Source: Lachnospiraceae bacterium
Lineage (GTDB): Bacteria; Bacillota; Clostridia; Lachnospirales; Lachnospiraceae
Length of the DNA stretch: 64,000 nucleotides
Assembly: GCA_015057455.1 (NCBI GenBank)
Contig: SVEH01000001.1
Coordinates: 124,001 to 188,000 of the forward strand
Reading direction: 5' to 3'
Positions 8,309-16,683 of this stretch are shown piece after piece. The first letter of the stretch is position 1; each line of letters begins with the position of its first letter. Under the pieces are notes generated by a model. The model was not told where the DNA came from. It did no database searches and worked only from the letters and a program-made list of their open reading frames with translations. The position numbers and the translations under genes were made by a program.

Positions 8309-9400
8309 TTATTTTTTACTTAGATATTCTTTTCTTTTATTCCTACGAACACGATTAATATGTCTTTCAAAATCTCCATTATTTATCAACTGTGCCAACA
8401 CATATTGTTCAAATGTAGGGACAGTACAAGAATAAAAACCTAGTTTGTCTTGAAATCTTTTAACAAGTTGTTTGGGCAACACCATATATCCAACACGCAT
8501 TGAAGATGATATTGTTTTTGAAAAAGTATTCAAATATATTACATTATCATAAGTAGAAAGTGTAAATAACGTTTCCATAGGCTGTGATGCTATAGAAAAC
8601 TCTGAACCATAATCAGATTCAATTATAAAATGTCCATCTTTATTTGCCCACTTTATATATTCATGTCGCTTAGATGCTGAAGCCGTTATACCACTAGGAA
8701 AACTTGGATAAGGTGTTGTATGTAAAATAGTTGCATTAGTTTTAGACAATGCAACACTATCAATACCATCATTAGATAATGGTAATAATTCATATTTTAC
8801 ACCTGCCGTATAATATATTTTCTCAATTTTTTCATATGAAGGGTCTTCAATAGCATATATTTTATCCCTGCCAAACAAATCAACAATAAGACTATATAGA
8901 TATTCTGCTCCCGAACCAATTACTATTTGATCTATCTCTACATTTATTGCTCGATTTCTCATAAGATACAGTTTTATAGCATTACGTAATTCTATACATC
9001 CTTCATTAGATGTCTTTTCTAAAATAACATCATAATACTCTGTAACAACCTTTCTCATTGTTTTACTTAAAATTGAAAGAGGAAAACTTGGATAAATAGT
9101 TGGTGAATTTTTATGTCGAATTGCTACATCACTCGAAGTCACTGCTGAAGCAAAACCATCTGTTTGTTTAAATATAACAAAATATCCACTTCGTTCACGC
9201 GATTCTACATATCCTTCTTCATATAAAAGAGAATATGCATGTTCTATGGTTATTGTACTTACTCCTATCTTATCTGCTAGTAATCTCTTTGAAAGTAATT
9301 TACTATTGTAAGGAAATACTCCTGCTATAATATCATCTCTTACTTGCCTATATATCTGTAGATATACAGGTTGTTCATTTTTATTAATTACATAATTCAT
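8309..9400 (-). CDS. MocR-family (GntR HTH + aminotransferase-like) regulator, C-terminally short
   Basis: Residues 1-70 are a GntR winged helix (LLADKIGVSTITIEHAYSLL, YVESRERSGYFV). From about 100 on it is a fold-type I aminotransferase-like domain that binds PLP; TFSKTISSSMRVGYM carries the presumed PLP lysine. MocR proteins usually have 440-500 residues. This one has 363 and stops in the final RR..KR.EYL helix, so the small C-terminal subdomain is missing; it may be decayed or have altered effector response. It diverges from an ECF S-component gene with a palindrome between them. MocR-type PdxR proteins control vitamin B6 genes, so a B6 link is plausible but inferred. Confidence 0.8.
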   Translation of the reverse strand: MNYVINKNEQPVYLQIYRQVRDDIIAGVFPYNSKLLSKRLLADKIGVSTITIEHAYSLLYEEGYVESRERSGYFVIFKQTDGFASAVTSSDVAIRHKNSPTIYPSFPLSILSKTMRKVVTEYYDVILEKTSNEGCIELRNAIKLYLMRNRAINVEIDQIVIGSGAEYLYSLIVDLFGRDKIYAIEDPSYEKIEKIYYTAGVKYELLPLSNDGIDSVALSKTNATILHTTPYPSFPSGITASASKRHEYIKWANKDGHFIIESDYGSEFSIASQPMETLFTLSTYDNVIYLNTFSKTISSSMRVGYMVLPKQLVKRFQDKLGFYSCTVPTFEQYVLAQLINNGDFERHINRVRRNKRKEYLSKK

Positions 9401-9435
9401 CTGGTTATATTATTTTCTCCTTTTTTGGTCATTTT

Positions 9436-9462
9436 ATATCATCAGATGATATTGTATGATAT
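9436..9462. promoter_or_regulatory. Operator-like repeats between the MocR-like and ECF genes
   Basis: ATATCAT-CAG-ATGATAT is a dyad, and a further ATGATAT lies exactly 10 bp on (46-52 and 56-62 of line 9400). Inverted plus direct half-sites in a 93-bp divergent region are typical of MocR regulators. Confidence 0.6.
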
Positions 9463-9492
9463 TTTTGTTTTTATTACAAGGAGGGATATTAC

Positions 9493-10023
9493 ATGCAAGA
9501 AAAAAATTCACAAACAAAAACAACACTATGGATATGTACTACCGCTATGTTTATGGCTCTTAATATAGCTATGAGTTCATTCGGACTTCCTGTGCCAGGA
9601 GGACATCTTTATATGAATGATGTTATTATATGCACCGCTGCAATTATTTTAGATCCGCTAGCAGCATTCATGGTAGGTGGTGTAGGAGCCTTTCTAGGTG
9701 ATTTCTTCTTTTACCCAACACCTATGTTCGTCTCACTCGTTACACACGGATTACAAGCTGTTATAATCTCTATTTTTTCACATCATATATTGAAAAAACG
9801 CCCTATACTTTCTTCAGGAATAGGTGTTAGTATTGGTGCATTAATAATGATTGTTGGTTATTCACTTGGCAGAGCATTCATTTATGGAACACCAGAATAT
9901 GCTATTCTTAAATTACCATACCAAATCTTGCAAGCAGTTGTTGGTGCAATTTTAGGAATGATTATATGTTGGAAATTTGGAATACACAAATTATATAATA
10001 AAGAACTTAGAAAAATAGCTTAA
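9493..10023 (+). CDS. ECF transporter substrate-binding (S) component
   Basis: A 176-residue membrane protein with about five to six helices and the features of S components: the long N-terminal helix ALNIAMSSFGLPVPGGHLYM, then a helix pair rich in Gly/Ala (AAIILDPLAAFMVGGVGAFL). It would capture a vitamin and work with shared EcfA/EcfT subunits encoded elsewhere. It looks closest to the HmpT/PdxU-like group. The divergent MocR-type gene suggests a pyridoxine-type substrate, which is inference. AAGGAGGG precedes the ATG; a terminator follows at 10081. Confidence 0.8.
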   Translation: MQEKNSQTKTTLWICTTAMFMALNIAMSSFGLPVPGGHLYMNDVIICTAAIILDPLAAFMVGGVGAFLGDFFFYPTPMFVSLVTHGLQAVIISIFSHHILKKRPILSSGIGVSIGALIMIVGYSLGRAFIYGTPEYAILKLPYQILQAVVGAILGMIICWKFGIHKLYNKELRKIA

Positions 10024-10080
10024 TACATCCTATTTCACCATTCGTTCAACTCTTTCAACTATCTTTTTTCATTTCTTAAC

Positions 10081-10118
10081 TTTATTCGTTCTTCATGTAT
10101 TAATGAAGAACGAATAAA
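10081..10118. terminator. Strong terminator after the ECF gene
   Basis: 15-bp perfect stem TTTATTCGTTCTTCA / TGAAGAACGAATAAA with an 8-base loop, usable in both directions. Confidence 0.75.
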
Positions 10119-10147
10119 AAAATTCTACTATTTCCTTATTACATAAA

Positions 10148-10187
10148 ATAGATAGTCATACACTTATTCCTATGCATAACTATCTAT
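10148..10187 (-). terminator. Terminator of the 10203-10998 gene pair
   Basis: Stem ATAGATAGT / ACTATCTAT, followed on the minus strand by TTTTATG. Confidence 0.6.
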
Positions 10188-10202
10188 CATTTTATTTACT
10201 AA

Positions 10203-10448
10203 TTATATAGTTTTTCTTCTAGCTGCCATTTGATACTCTGGATTATGTAGATTTTCCATCATTTTTTGATTGATTCCACTTTGTGTATATTTTGTTCCAC
10301 CTACTTCTTCAGTAAATACCTTTCCACTTAATCTATCTTGTAGTATTGTTTCAAACATCTCCCTTTGTTCTTGTACCAAATTACTAAACTGTGTTTTTAA
10401 ATTTGGTTCATTACCCACATTCATTGGGCTACCTATTATTATACTCAT
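10203..10448 (-). CDS. Hypothetical protein (81 residues)
   Basis: The start is taken at the ATG preceded by GGAAGGAG (MSIIIGSPMNVGNEPNLKTQ); an earlier in-frame ATG at 10478 lacks a site. It is a polar protein with a helical middle (FSNLVQEQREMFETILQDRL) and a basic end (AARRKTI). It overlaps the upstream gene by 20 bp, so the two are probably translated together. No family is recognised. Confidence 0.55.
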   Translation of the reverse strand: MSIIIGSPMNVGNEPNLKTQFSNLVQEQREMFETILQDRLSGKVFTEEVGGTKYTQSGINQKMMENLHNPEYQMAARRKTI

Positions 10449-10998
10449 AACGGCTCCTTCCCATAGTCCATCTGTCATTCAAGACTACTTCGCTCTCCTG
10501 CTGGTCCAAGCGATTATTGGCTTCTTCATTTTGTATGTCTTTAGTATTGCTTTTTTGTTCATCAATTTCTAATTGTTCGCATTTACACTTTTTATCTTGC
10601 GATATAGCTCTCATAATTCTATTTATGTCCTCTGGTGTAAACATATCTATTGCTTTTGCTAGCTGATTAAGATTATCTCTATTAACAACTAAACTTCCTC
10701 CACCAGATAACGGTATAGATATACACTTACTGCTATCGCTAACATCACCTAAGCATAATCTACTATTATCTGCATCACATACAAATACAGCACCTTTATG
10801 TAGTATTACGCCATTTTCTGCTAAGTGTCCATATGGAACATTTGCATATTCTGAATTATTAACTTTAGATACCTCACTTGTAACATTAAATAATACATCT
10901 TCAAACAAACTAGTATTATCAGTTTCTCTTGAAGTCCCTTGCATGGTATTCATGTTCATAAGAAAATCGGTACTAGTTATACTATTACTAATCTGCAT
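10429..10998 (-). CDS. Hypothetical protein (189 residues), pair with 10203-10448
   Basis: GGGGGAGGTGATTGG precedes the ATG, so translation should be good. The middle (GAVFVCDADNSRLCLGD, then ISIPLSGGGSLVVNRDNLNQ) looks like a small beta-rich domain, followed by a helix FTPEDINRIMRAISQDKKCK and a polar tail. No membrane segment, signal or known motif is seen. A structural or regulatory role cannot be told from sequence. The region 10999-11122 holds no gene. Confidence 0.6.
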   Translation of the reverse strand: MQISNSITSTDFLMNMNTMQGTSRETDNTSLFEDVLFNVTSEVSKVNNSEYANVPYGHLAENGVILHKGAVFVCDADNSRLCLGDVSDSSKCISIPLSGGGSLVVNRDNLNQLAKAIDMFTPEDINRIMRAISQDKKCKCEQLEIDEQKSNTKDIQNEEANNRLDQQESEVVLNDRWTMGRSRYEYNNR

Positions 10999-11122
10999 CC
11001 AATCACCTCCCCCACTTTTTTATACTTACTATAATTACTAGAATTATCGTCAAATAAATATAAATTTGTATAATTTATATTATTAATAATATTAATACTT
11101 CTTACTCAGTAAATATTATTAT

Positions 11123-11446
11123 CTACTTCTTTACTTCTCCGCTTTCATCTTTCATTTGCTTTCTTGCTTCCTCTAATAATTTATATTGCATCTCTTCATA
11201 AGTAATTTTTTCTGAATCATAAATTCCATATACAGCAATATCTTCATATGAACCACTAGTTTTAATTGTTCCATCATAATTATTTTCCATCAACCACTCA
11301 ACAACATCATCAACAGCTTCCTTATATTGCATCCAATATGCATATTGGTGATCTGACTCTAATACATATCCCTTTTCCTCAAGAATGTTCTTTATTATTC
11401 GCATATTATTATTAAACTCATCTTCATCTGTAAAATATTTCACCAT
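11123..11446 (-). CDS. Small acidic protein downstream of the SIR2 gene
   Basis: About 107 residues, acidic and helical (FTDEDEFNNNMRIIKNILEE, EAVDDVVEWLMENNYDG). The start is uncertain: the ATG at 11446 (or GTG next to it) has AGAAGG upstream, while an ATG at 11461 directly abuts the SIR2 stop. Lying right after the SIR2 gene in the same direction, it may be a partner or regulator of that defence protein, but it has no known family. Confidence 0.55.
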   Translation of the reverse strand: MVKYFTDEDEFNNNMRIIKNILEEKGYVLESDHQYAYWMQYKEAVDDVVEWLMENNYDGTIKTSGSYEDIAVYGIYDSEKITYEEMQYKLLEEARKQMKDESGEVKK

Positions 11447-11461
11447 CATACCTTCTTTCAT

Positions 11462-14416
11462 TTATACAAAATATTTAAAATACATCTTTATTAGATTTTC
11501 ATTTATGTTACCATTGTTAACTTGTTCTACATAAATCTTTTGAATATGTTTTTTGGCAATTAAATTATTAGAAATTTTTTTAATTAACTCTTGTCCATAC
11601 AATCCTAACCACTCTAATTTAAAATTACTATAATCATAATTCTCCATATCATTTAAAAAGTATATTTCATCATCCTTAAATTTCTGTATTAATCGCATAA
11701 AATCATCTGCTAAAGCTAATTTGTCACTTACCTTAAGATTAAACAATGTGATTAATATATTTCTTTCTTCAAACCCAAACGGCTTTTGCTCATCATGTTT
11801 TTGTATTCTGTCATAAATAATTATTTCATATTCACTGCTAGGTTCTACAATACCTTTACTTACAAGATAATAATATAACTCGATAGATCTCCATGAGCTA
11901 TCACCCTTCCACTCTTTAAAAAATCTTTTTATCTTTCTTTTATTACTACTATCACAATAACTATATATTTTTGAAACAATCAAGCTATATTTTTCTCTTA
12001 ACAACCTTTTTATATCATCATTGTAAACAGCTTTATAAAAAGTATTTGTCATATACATTATACTACATAAAAGCTCTCCAAGTTCTCGAATACTATACGC
12101 ATCATCACAATTGTAAATAATCTCTAATGTTTTACTCATAAGTCTTCCCAATGCATAATTGTTTATGTTAAACTCACCATCCGCCTTCTTATATATCTTC
12201 TTTTCACATATACATCTAAACAAGGCCTGTATTTCTTTATTATGTATTCTATATGTAATAGAATCTAACCTTTCTGTTATGCCATCTAATACATTCTCAA
12301 CATCTTCTATATCGAATTCAATATAAGGTAATAATGCTATGCAATTCCAAAAAATTTCCTCATTATTTACTTGTTTTGTTTGCAAATTTTTAACAACTAC
12401 TTTTATATAGTTCTTACATTCTTCATCTATAGGTATATTTTTCACATTAACTTTTTCAACTAATCCCTTTATCTCTTTATATGACATATACTTAATAATT
12501 AAAAAAATTTCAAATTTACCAATATGGGTTGCATGTATATTATGTGCTTCTTCTAAAAAGCTTAAGGGTTCTTTATTTACTATATCTTTTGCACATGAAC
12601 TTTGTACTATACTTTCTATATATAATTTGTATATCTCCTTTGATTCAACATACCCATCAACAAAAAAATAGTTATATGTAATAAACTTAAAATAATCTTT
12701 AACAAAATAGCGCATTTTTTTATAAGATGGTATTCCTGAATATATATTATACAACGTGTCTTGTTCAATCTTAACCTTTTTTGCGATTTTAAATAAATCT
12801 TGAAATAATACATGCTGTAACTGGAATGAACCTATTTCTTTTAACATATCAATATTATCATATGTAGTAGTCGGCATATTATTAATAATATACTCTAAAT
12901 CAATTTTTGATGCTTCTTCACTAATTTTATTTCTAATATCTTTGGATACTATATAATTATTTGCTACTATCTCCTTCAATCTACACTTATTATATTGAGC
13001 AATATAATACATATAATTATTAGACTTATAATATGCATCTTTTGCTACACTATTAAGATATTTATATGCTATTTGATATTCTCCTATTAAATAATAAATA
13101 TATGCCTTTTCTAGACCTTCATATGTGTCTTCTTTATATTCTTCAATTCCATCATTATCAATTTGATTTTTTAATGATAAAAAATCAAATTCTAATATCT
13201 TATCAACTATCGTTGTGTTAAGTTGCTTAACAATATCTTTAGTACCAGTATATTTTTCATATAATTCAACTTTATTAGCAGCACTTTTTTTTATTACATT
13301 AGCAATATTATCATATATATTATCATTTTGAACTTCATCATCTATGTCTTCTTCGCATAAATATTTTATTATGTTTTTATTTTTATTATCATCATCTAGC
13401 TTACCACTAGTAATCCTTCTGATTTCGCCATAGTAGAGGTCTAAATTACACTTTCTTAAGCCCCTATTTATATACTTAGTCATCACATAATTAAGTTTTG
13501 AAAAAGGAGTTAGATAAGCATTTGCTATTTCTAGTGGTAACATTTGCTTTTTATTACCTTCCTTAATAAGTTCTAATACTTTTAATAATGATTCTTTATC
13601 ATTCTCCATATATCCCTTCGTATAAATAACATTTACACCTAAATTCTTATAATACTCAAATTTGTTCTTATCATATTCTCCAAAACCTTCTAGTAAATAT
13701 GCATGTTGCATATCTTCTCCTAAAATGTCCTTTATCCATGAAAATATCTGTTTAAGATCTGGATCACTAAATGAATACCCTATAAACAATACAACATTCG
13801 TAGCAAATAATGACTTTATATAAGTTTCTATCAAACGAAAATTCCTAAAGTAATTTAAATAATCATCTTCCTTTAAGACAAAATTATCATGCTGAAAGTC
13901 ACCATGCATTTTTATAATTATATTTTGACTTCTGTTATATGCTAAATTTTTATCTTCACATATATTTTCATATATAATTCCTCTATTTTTCATTTCTTGA
14001 CCAAGTAAATCACTGTAATTTGTTGTTACTATCGTACCAACATTTAAATCTATAATTCTTCTATGTAAATCATTAACATTCAGTTTCTTATCATAACAAA
14101 ATATATTTTTACATAACTCTACATATTCTTTTTTTCCTCTTGCATTATAATAATATTGAGGTATTCTTAACATATCTTCTGTATTATTCTCTATTTCTAA
14201 ATGTTCTTCAAACTTCTCTATAGCTTTTCCCCAAAGTGGAATCCCCGAATCTTTATCTGCACCTGCACCAACAAATAACACTAATTTCTTCTCAAGATAT
14301 GCATTATGTAGAATACGTATAGACTCTATAAAAAATTCTTTATTTTTAACATTTCCATACTTATCTACTTTATCTTTATCAACATTATTTTCCTTATCAT
14401 TTGTTTTATCTATCAT
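11462..14416 (-). CDS. SIR2-domain defence protein, DSR2-like size and layout
   Basis: Residues about 30-260 form a SIR2-like NAD-binding domain: LFVGAGADKDSGIPLWGKA, TTNYSDLL (catalytic Asn region), MHGDF (catalytic His) and GYSFSDPDL. The remaining 700 residues are helical repeats without known motifs, typical of sensor regions. SIR2 proteins of about 1,000 residues such as DSR1/DSR2 deplete NAD+ when phage proteins are sensed; the 984 residues here fit that size. Strong GGAGGAAGAAAGGAA precedes the ATG. A small gene follows directly and a membrane protein gene precedes. Very low G+C suggests transfer. The trigger is unknown. Confidence 0.8.
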   Translation of the reverse strand: MIDKTNDKENNVDKDKVDKYGNVKNKEFFIESIRILHNAYLEKKLVLFVGAGADKDSGIPLWGKAIEKFEEHLEIENNTEDMLRIPQYYYNARGKKEYVELCKNIFCYDKKLNVNDLHRRIIDLNVGTIVTTNYSDLLGQEMKNRGIIYENICEDKNLAYNRSQNIIIKMHGDFQHDNFVLKEDDYLNYFRNFRLIETYIKSLFATNVVLFIGYSFSDPDLKQIFSWIKDILGEDMQHAYLLEGFGEYDKNKFEYYKNLGVNVIYTKGYMENDKESLLKVLELIKEGNKKQMLPLEIANAYLTPFSKLNYVMTKYINRGLRKCNLDLYYGEIRRITSGKLDDDNKNKNIIKYLCEEDIDDEVQNDNIYDNIANVIKKSAANKVELYEKYTGTKDIVKQLNTTIVDKILEFDFLSLKNQIDNDGIEEYKEDTYEGLEKAYIYYLIGEYQIAYKYLNSVAKDAYYKSNNYMYYIAQYNKCRLKEIVANNYIVSKDIRNKISEEASKIDLEYIINNMPTTTYDNIDMLKEIGSFQLQHVLFQDLFKIAKKVKIEQDTLYNIYSGIPSYKKMRYFVKDYFKFITYNYFFVDGYVESKEIYKLYIESIVQSSCAKDIVNKEPLSFLEEAHNIHATHIGKFEIFLIIKYMSYKEIKGLVEKVNVKNIPIDEECKNYIKVVVKNLQTKQVNNEEIFWNCIALLPYIEFDIEDVENVLDGITERLDSITYRIHNKEIQALFRCICEKKIYKKADGEFNINNYALGRLMSKTLEIIYNCDDAYSIRELGELLCSIMYMTNTFYKAVYNDDIKRLLREKYSLIVSKIYSYCDSSNKRKIKRFFKEWKGDSSWRSIELYYYLVSKGIVEPSSEYEIIIYDRIQKHDEQKPFGFEERNILITLFNLKVSDKLALADDFMRLIQKFKDDEIYFLNDMENYDYSNFKLEWLGLYGQELIKKISNNLIAKKHIQKIYVEQVNNGNINENLIKMYFKYFV

Positions 14417-14512
14417 TTCCTTTCTTCCTCCTATAACTACTCTTATACCATTACAATCTTATCACTCTTAAAATTTTCATTATTCATTACTCTATTCATA
14501 ATAAATCTAATT

Positions 14513-15184
14513 CTACAATGGATGTTTACACAATTGTCTCTGTTGATTTTTTGCTTTATCTAATTCATCTTCAATCCAATTACTAACCTCGCTAATAACT
14601 TTAATAATTTCCATCTTAGCCGCATGCATATCTACTTTTACTTCATCATTATCAATATATTTTTCATATATTCTATCTAAATCAACTTCTAAATTATCAA
14701 AATTTGTATTTTCAACATTCCTAAATAATTCTTCTAGCATTGTTATATCTAACCTTTTAATTGCTTCAATATATTCTCTTGCCGCATTAATCGCTGTTTC
14801 TATACACTCTTTAGTATCATATTTATGTTTCGTAATAACAATAATTGCTTTATCAGGTATACTATTATATACAACAAGAAGTTTTTTATATAGTGCTTCT
14901 AATTGTTCTACTTTTTTACATACATCTTGCCCCACCTGATTTCGCACATTCCCTAAAATATAAACTATCCAACCTGTAATAATTCCAACCGCAAAAGATT
15001 GCATAACTCCTGCAAACCATGTATCCCCAAAAATATAAGATACTATTAACACTACTACTATAAGTATAAAAAAAACTATTTGTAATCTTATCTGTGTCAT
15101 TTTAAAAAAAGTTTGTTTATTTCTCTTTTTTACAAATCTTATGAAGTTTTTAGCAACTCTATTTTTCTTCTTTTTCAATACCAT
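14513..15184 (-). CDS. Membrane protein with two helices and a cytoplasmic helical tail
   Basis: A basic N-terminus (KKKKNRVAKNFIRFVKKRNK), two hydrophobic helices (about 30-50 and 56-78), then 140 residues of charged helices. AAAGGGGTAAG precedes the ATG. It lies 97 bp upstream of the SIR2 gene on the same strand, so it may be a membrane partner or an independent orphan. No known motif. Confidence 0.55.
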   Translation of the reverse strand: MVLKKKKNRVAKNFIRFVKKRNKQTFFKMTQIRLQIVFFILIVVVLIVSYIFGDTWFAGVMQSFAVGIITGWIVYILGNVRNQVGQDVCKKVEQLEALYKKLLVVYNSIPDKAIIVITKHKYDTKECIETAINAAREYIEAIKRLDITMLEELFRNVENTNFDNLEVDLDRIYEKYIDNDEVKVDMHAAKMEIIKVISEVSNWIEDELDKAKNQQRQLCKHPL

Positions 15185-15216
15185 CTTACCCCTTTTTATA
15201 TTATTGCATATTGTTA

Positions 15217-15415
15217 TTATTTCTTTGGTAATTTAAAATCAAACTTACCACCAAGTACACCTGCACTAACGCCTACAACAGTTATAAGTGCCATACTAAC
15301 AGTACCTATAAGTTTCCAGTTAAATTCTCTTTTTTCTTTATCTTTCTTATTAGCATTTTCTTCACATGTTTTTCTTGCTCTGTTCTAATTTCATTATCTT
15401 TTTATCTATTAACTC
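15217..15415 (-). pseudogene. Frameshifted small membrane protein gene
   Basis: Two overlapping frames encode one short protein: LIDKKIMKLEQSKKNM stops early, and the adjacent frame continues CEENANKKDKEKREFNWKLI with one hydrophobic helix and the end GGKFDFKLPKK. A GGAGGAAG site remains upstream. It probably was a small single-helix protein and is now broken. Confidence 0.5.
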
Positions 15416-15420
15416 TATAA

Positions 15421-15675
15421 GTTATCTTCCTCCTCTTAAATTCTTTACACCATTTCTGGTGACATATTAGACTTCTCTAGCATTTGCTTTAATCAGCTAG
15501 TATTTGTTTAGCAAAATTAAAAAACTATTTTCTGCTATCTGCCACATTATTCAACTCGTTATATGCTACATTCTAATACTCTTGTAAGCATTCCATACAT
15601 GCTAATTTATTCATCATATAAGTTCTGAATAGCATTCTAATTTGGCATGTGCAACATCTTCTCCAACACTATATA
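15421..15675 (-). other. Decayed intergenic stretch
   Basis: On the minus strand short fragments look protein-like (for example GEDVAHAKLECYSEL) but are interrupted by many stops in all frames. No hairpin, repeat or start signal is convincing. It is likely a degraded gene of unknown origin. Confidence 0.3.
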
Positions 15676-16551
15676 TCACATATTAATTAGTTTTTCTAAA
15701 ATATTTTCTAAAACATCTTGCTTATCACCATGCACTGTTCCATTCTCATCCACAAGCTTATTTCTTTCCCATAAATAAGTAAAATCCATTTGGTTATTTT
15801 CATTTGAGGATACACTACACGTCTCTATTAAAAACTTCATTATAGTTTCAAAAAAAACGATTAACTTAGCAATTTGCAATCCCCAATATCGTTCATAGTC
15901 AATTATACCATTCTCTTTTGAATAAAATTCATCAGTTTGAAACTCTTCTTTATCTAGCGCATCAGTAGTCATAACCTTAAATACTAAATTCTCTTTGTCT
16001 CCAAAAACTAAACAAGTAGCACCATCGTGTATTATAAAATTTCTATCTTTTCTAATATTCTGAAACCACTCCATATTCAAAATATTATTATCTTCATCAA
16101 TATTTTCAGCTACATATCTTAACAAATATTCATATTTTTCATTTATTTTCCTTATCCCTTTATATTCATTCTGCTCTACATTATTCAATTTAGGTAATAT
16201 ACAAATCTCCATTATTTGATAAATATATTCTAACATAACACGATATTTTGCAAATAAATATTCAATAAAACAGCCTAATTCTTCGGTTGCTTCATTATCT
16301 AAATCATAGGATAATGTACTCTCATTCACATATCTAGAGTAAGCTTTATCTATAACATTCATCATAACCACTATTTTTGCAAAATCCTGTCTAATTGCTT
16401 TTAACTTATTATCTATTTTTTTATAGTTTTCTTCCTTTACCCCTTCCAAAAAAGAATTTTGGATGTATATAGTACTTCTGCGGAACGCATATTCGTTTTT
16501 TATAATAGTATGTGCCTTTTTAATAATTTCAATATTCTCATTTATTTTCAT
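15676..16551 (-). CDS. HEPN-like helical protein
   Basis: About 291 mainly helical residues. The segment RKDRNFIIHDGA contains R-x4-H (RNFIIH), the signature of HEPN ribonucleases, placed in a helical context as expected. The start is taken at the ATG behind GAGGTGAATTTT; an upstream GTG is less likely. It lies 133 bp downstream of a TIR-nuclease gene on the same strand, in a defence-rich stretch, which supports an RNA-cleaving toxic or abortive role. No minimal nucleotidyltransferase antitoxin partner is seen. Confidence 0.5.
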   Translation of the reverse strand: MKINENIEIIKKAHTIIKNEYAFRRSTIYIQNSFLEGVKEENYKKIDNKLKAIRQDFAKIVVMMNVIDKAYSRYVNESTLSYDLDNEATEELGCFIEYLFAKYRVMLEYIYQIMEICILPKLNNVEQNEYKGIRKINEKYEYLLRYVAENIDEDNNILNMEWFQNIRKDRNFIIHDGATCLVFGDKENLVFKVMTTDALDKEEFQTDEFYSKENGIIDYERYWGLQIAKLIVFFETIMKFLIETCSVSSNENNQMDFTYLWERNKLVDENGTVHGDKQDVLENILEKLINM

Positions 16552-16683
16552 AAAATTCACCTCAATAAATACTACAATTCCTTCTCCAAATATTAATATA
16601 ACTTTTGTAATATATAGAAATTATATTAATATTACTTTACATGTTGGAATCTCTTTCTTCTTTTATAACTATTTGTCGATATA

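Noticed and set aside
11462-14416. Thoeris ThsA
   Set aside because: It has a SIR2 domain but no SLOG-like C-terminus and is far too long; the TIR genes are in another operon.
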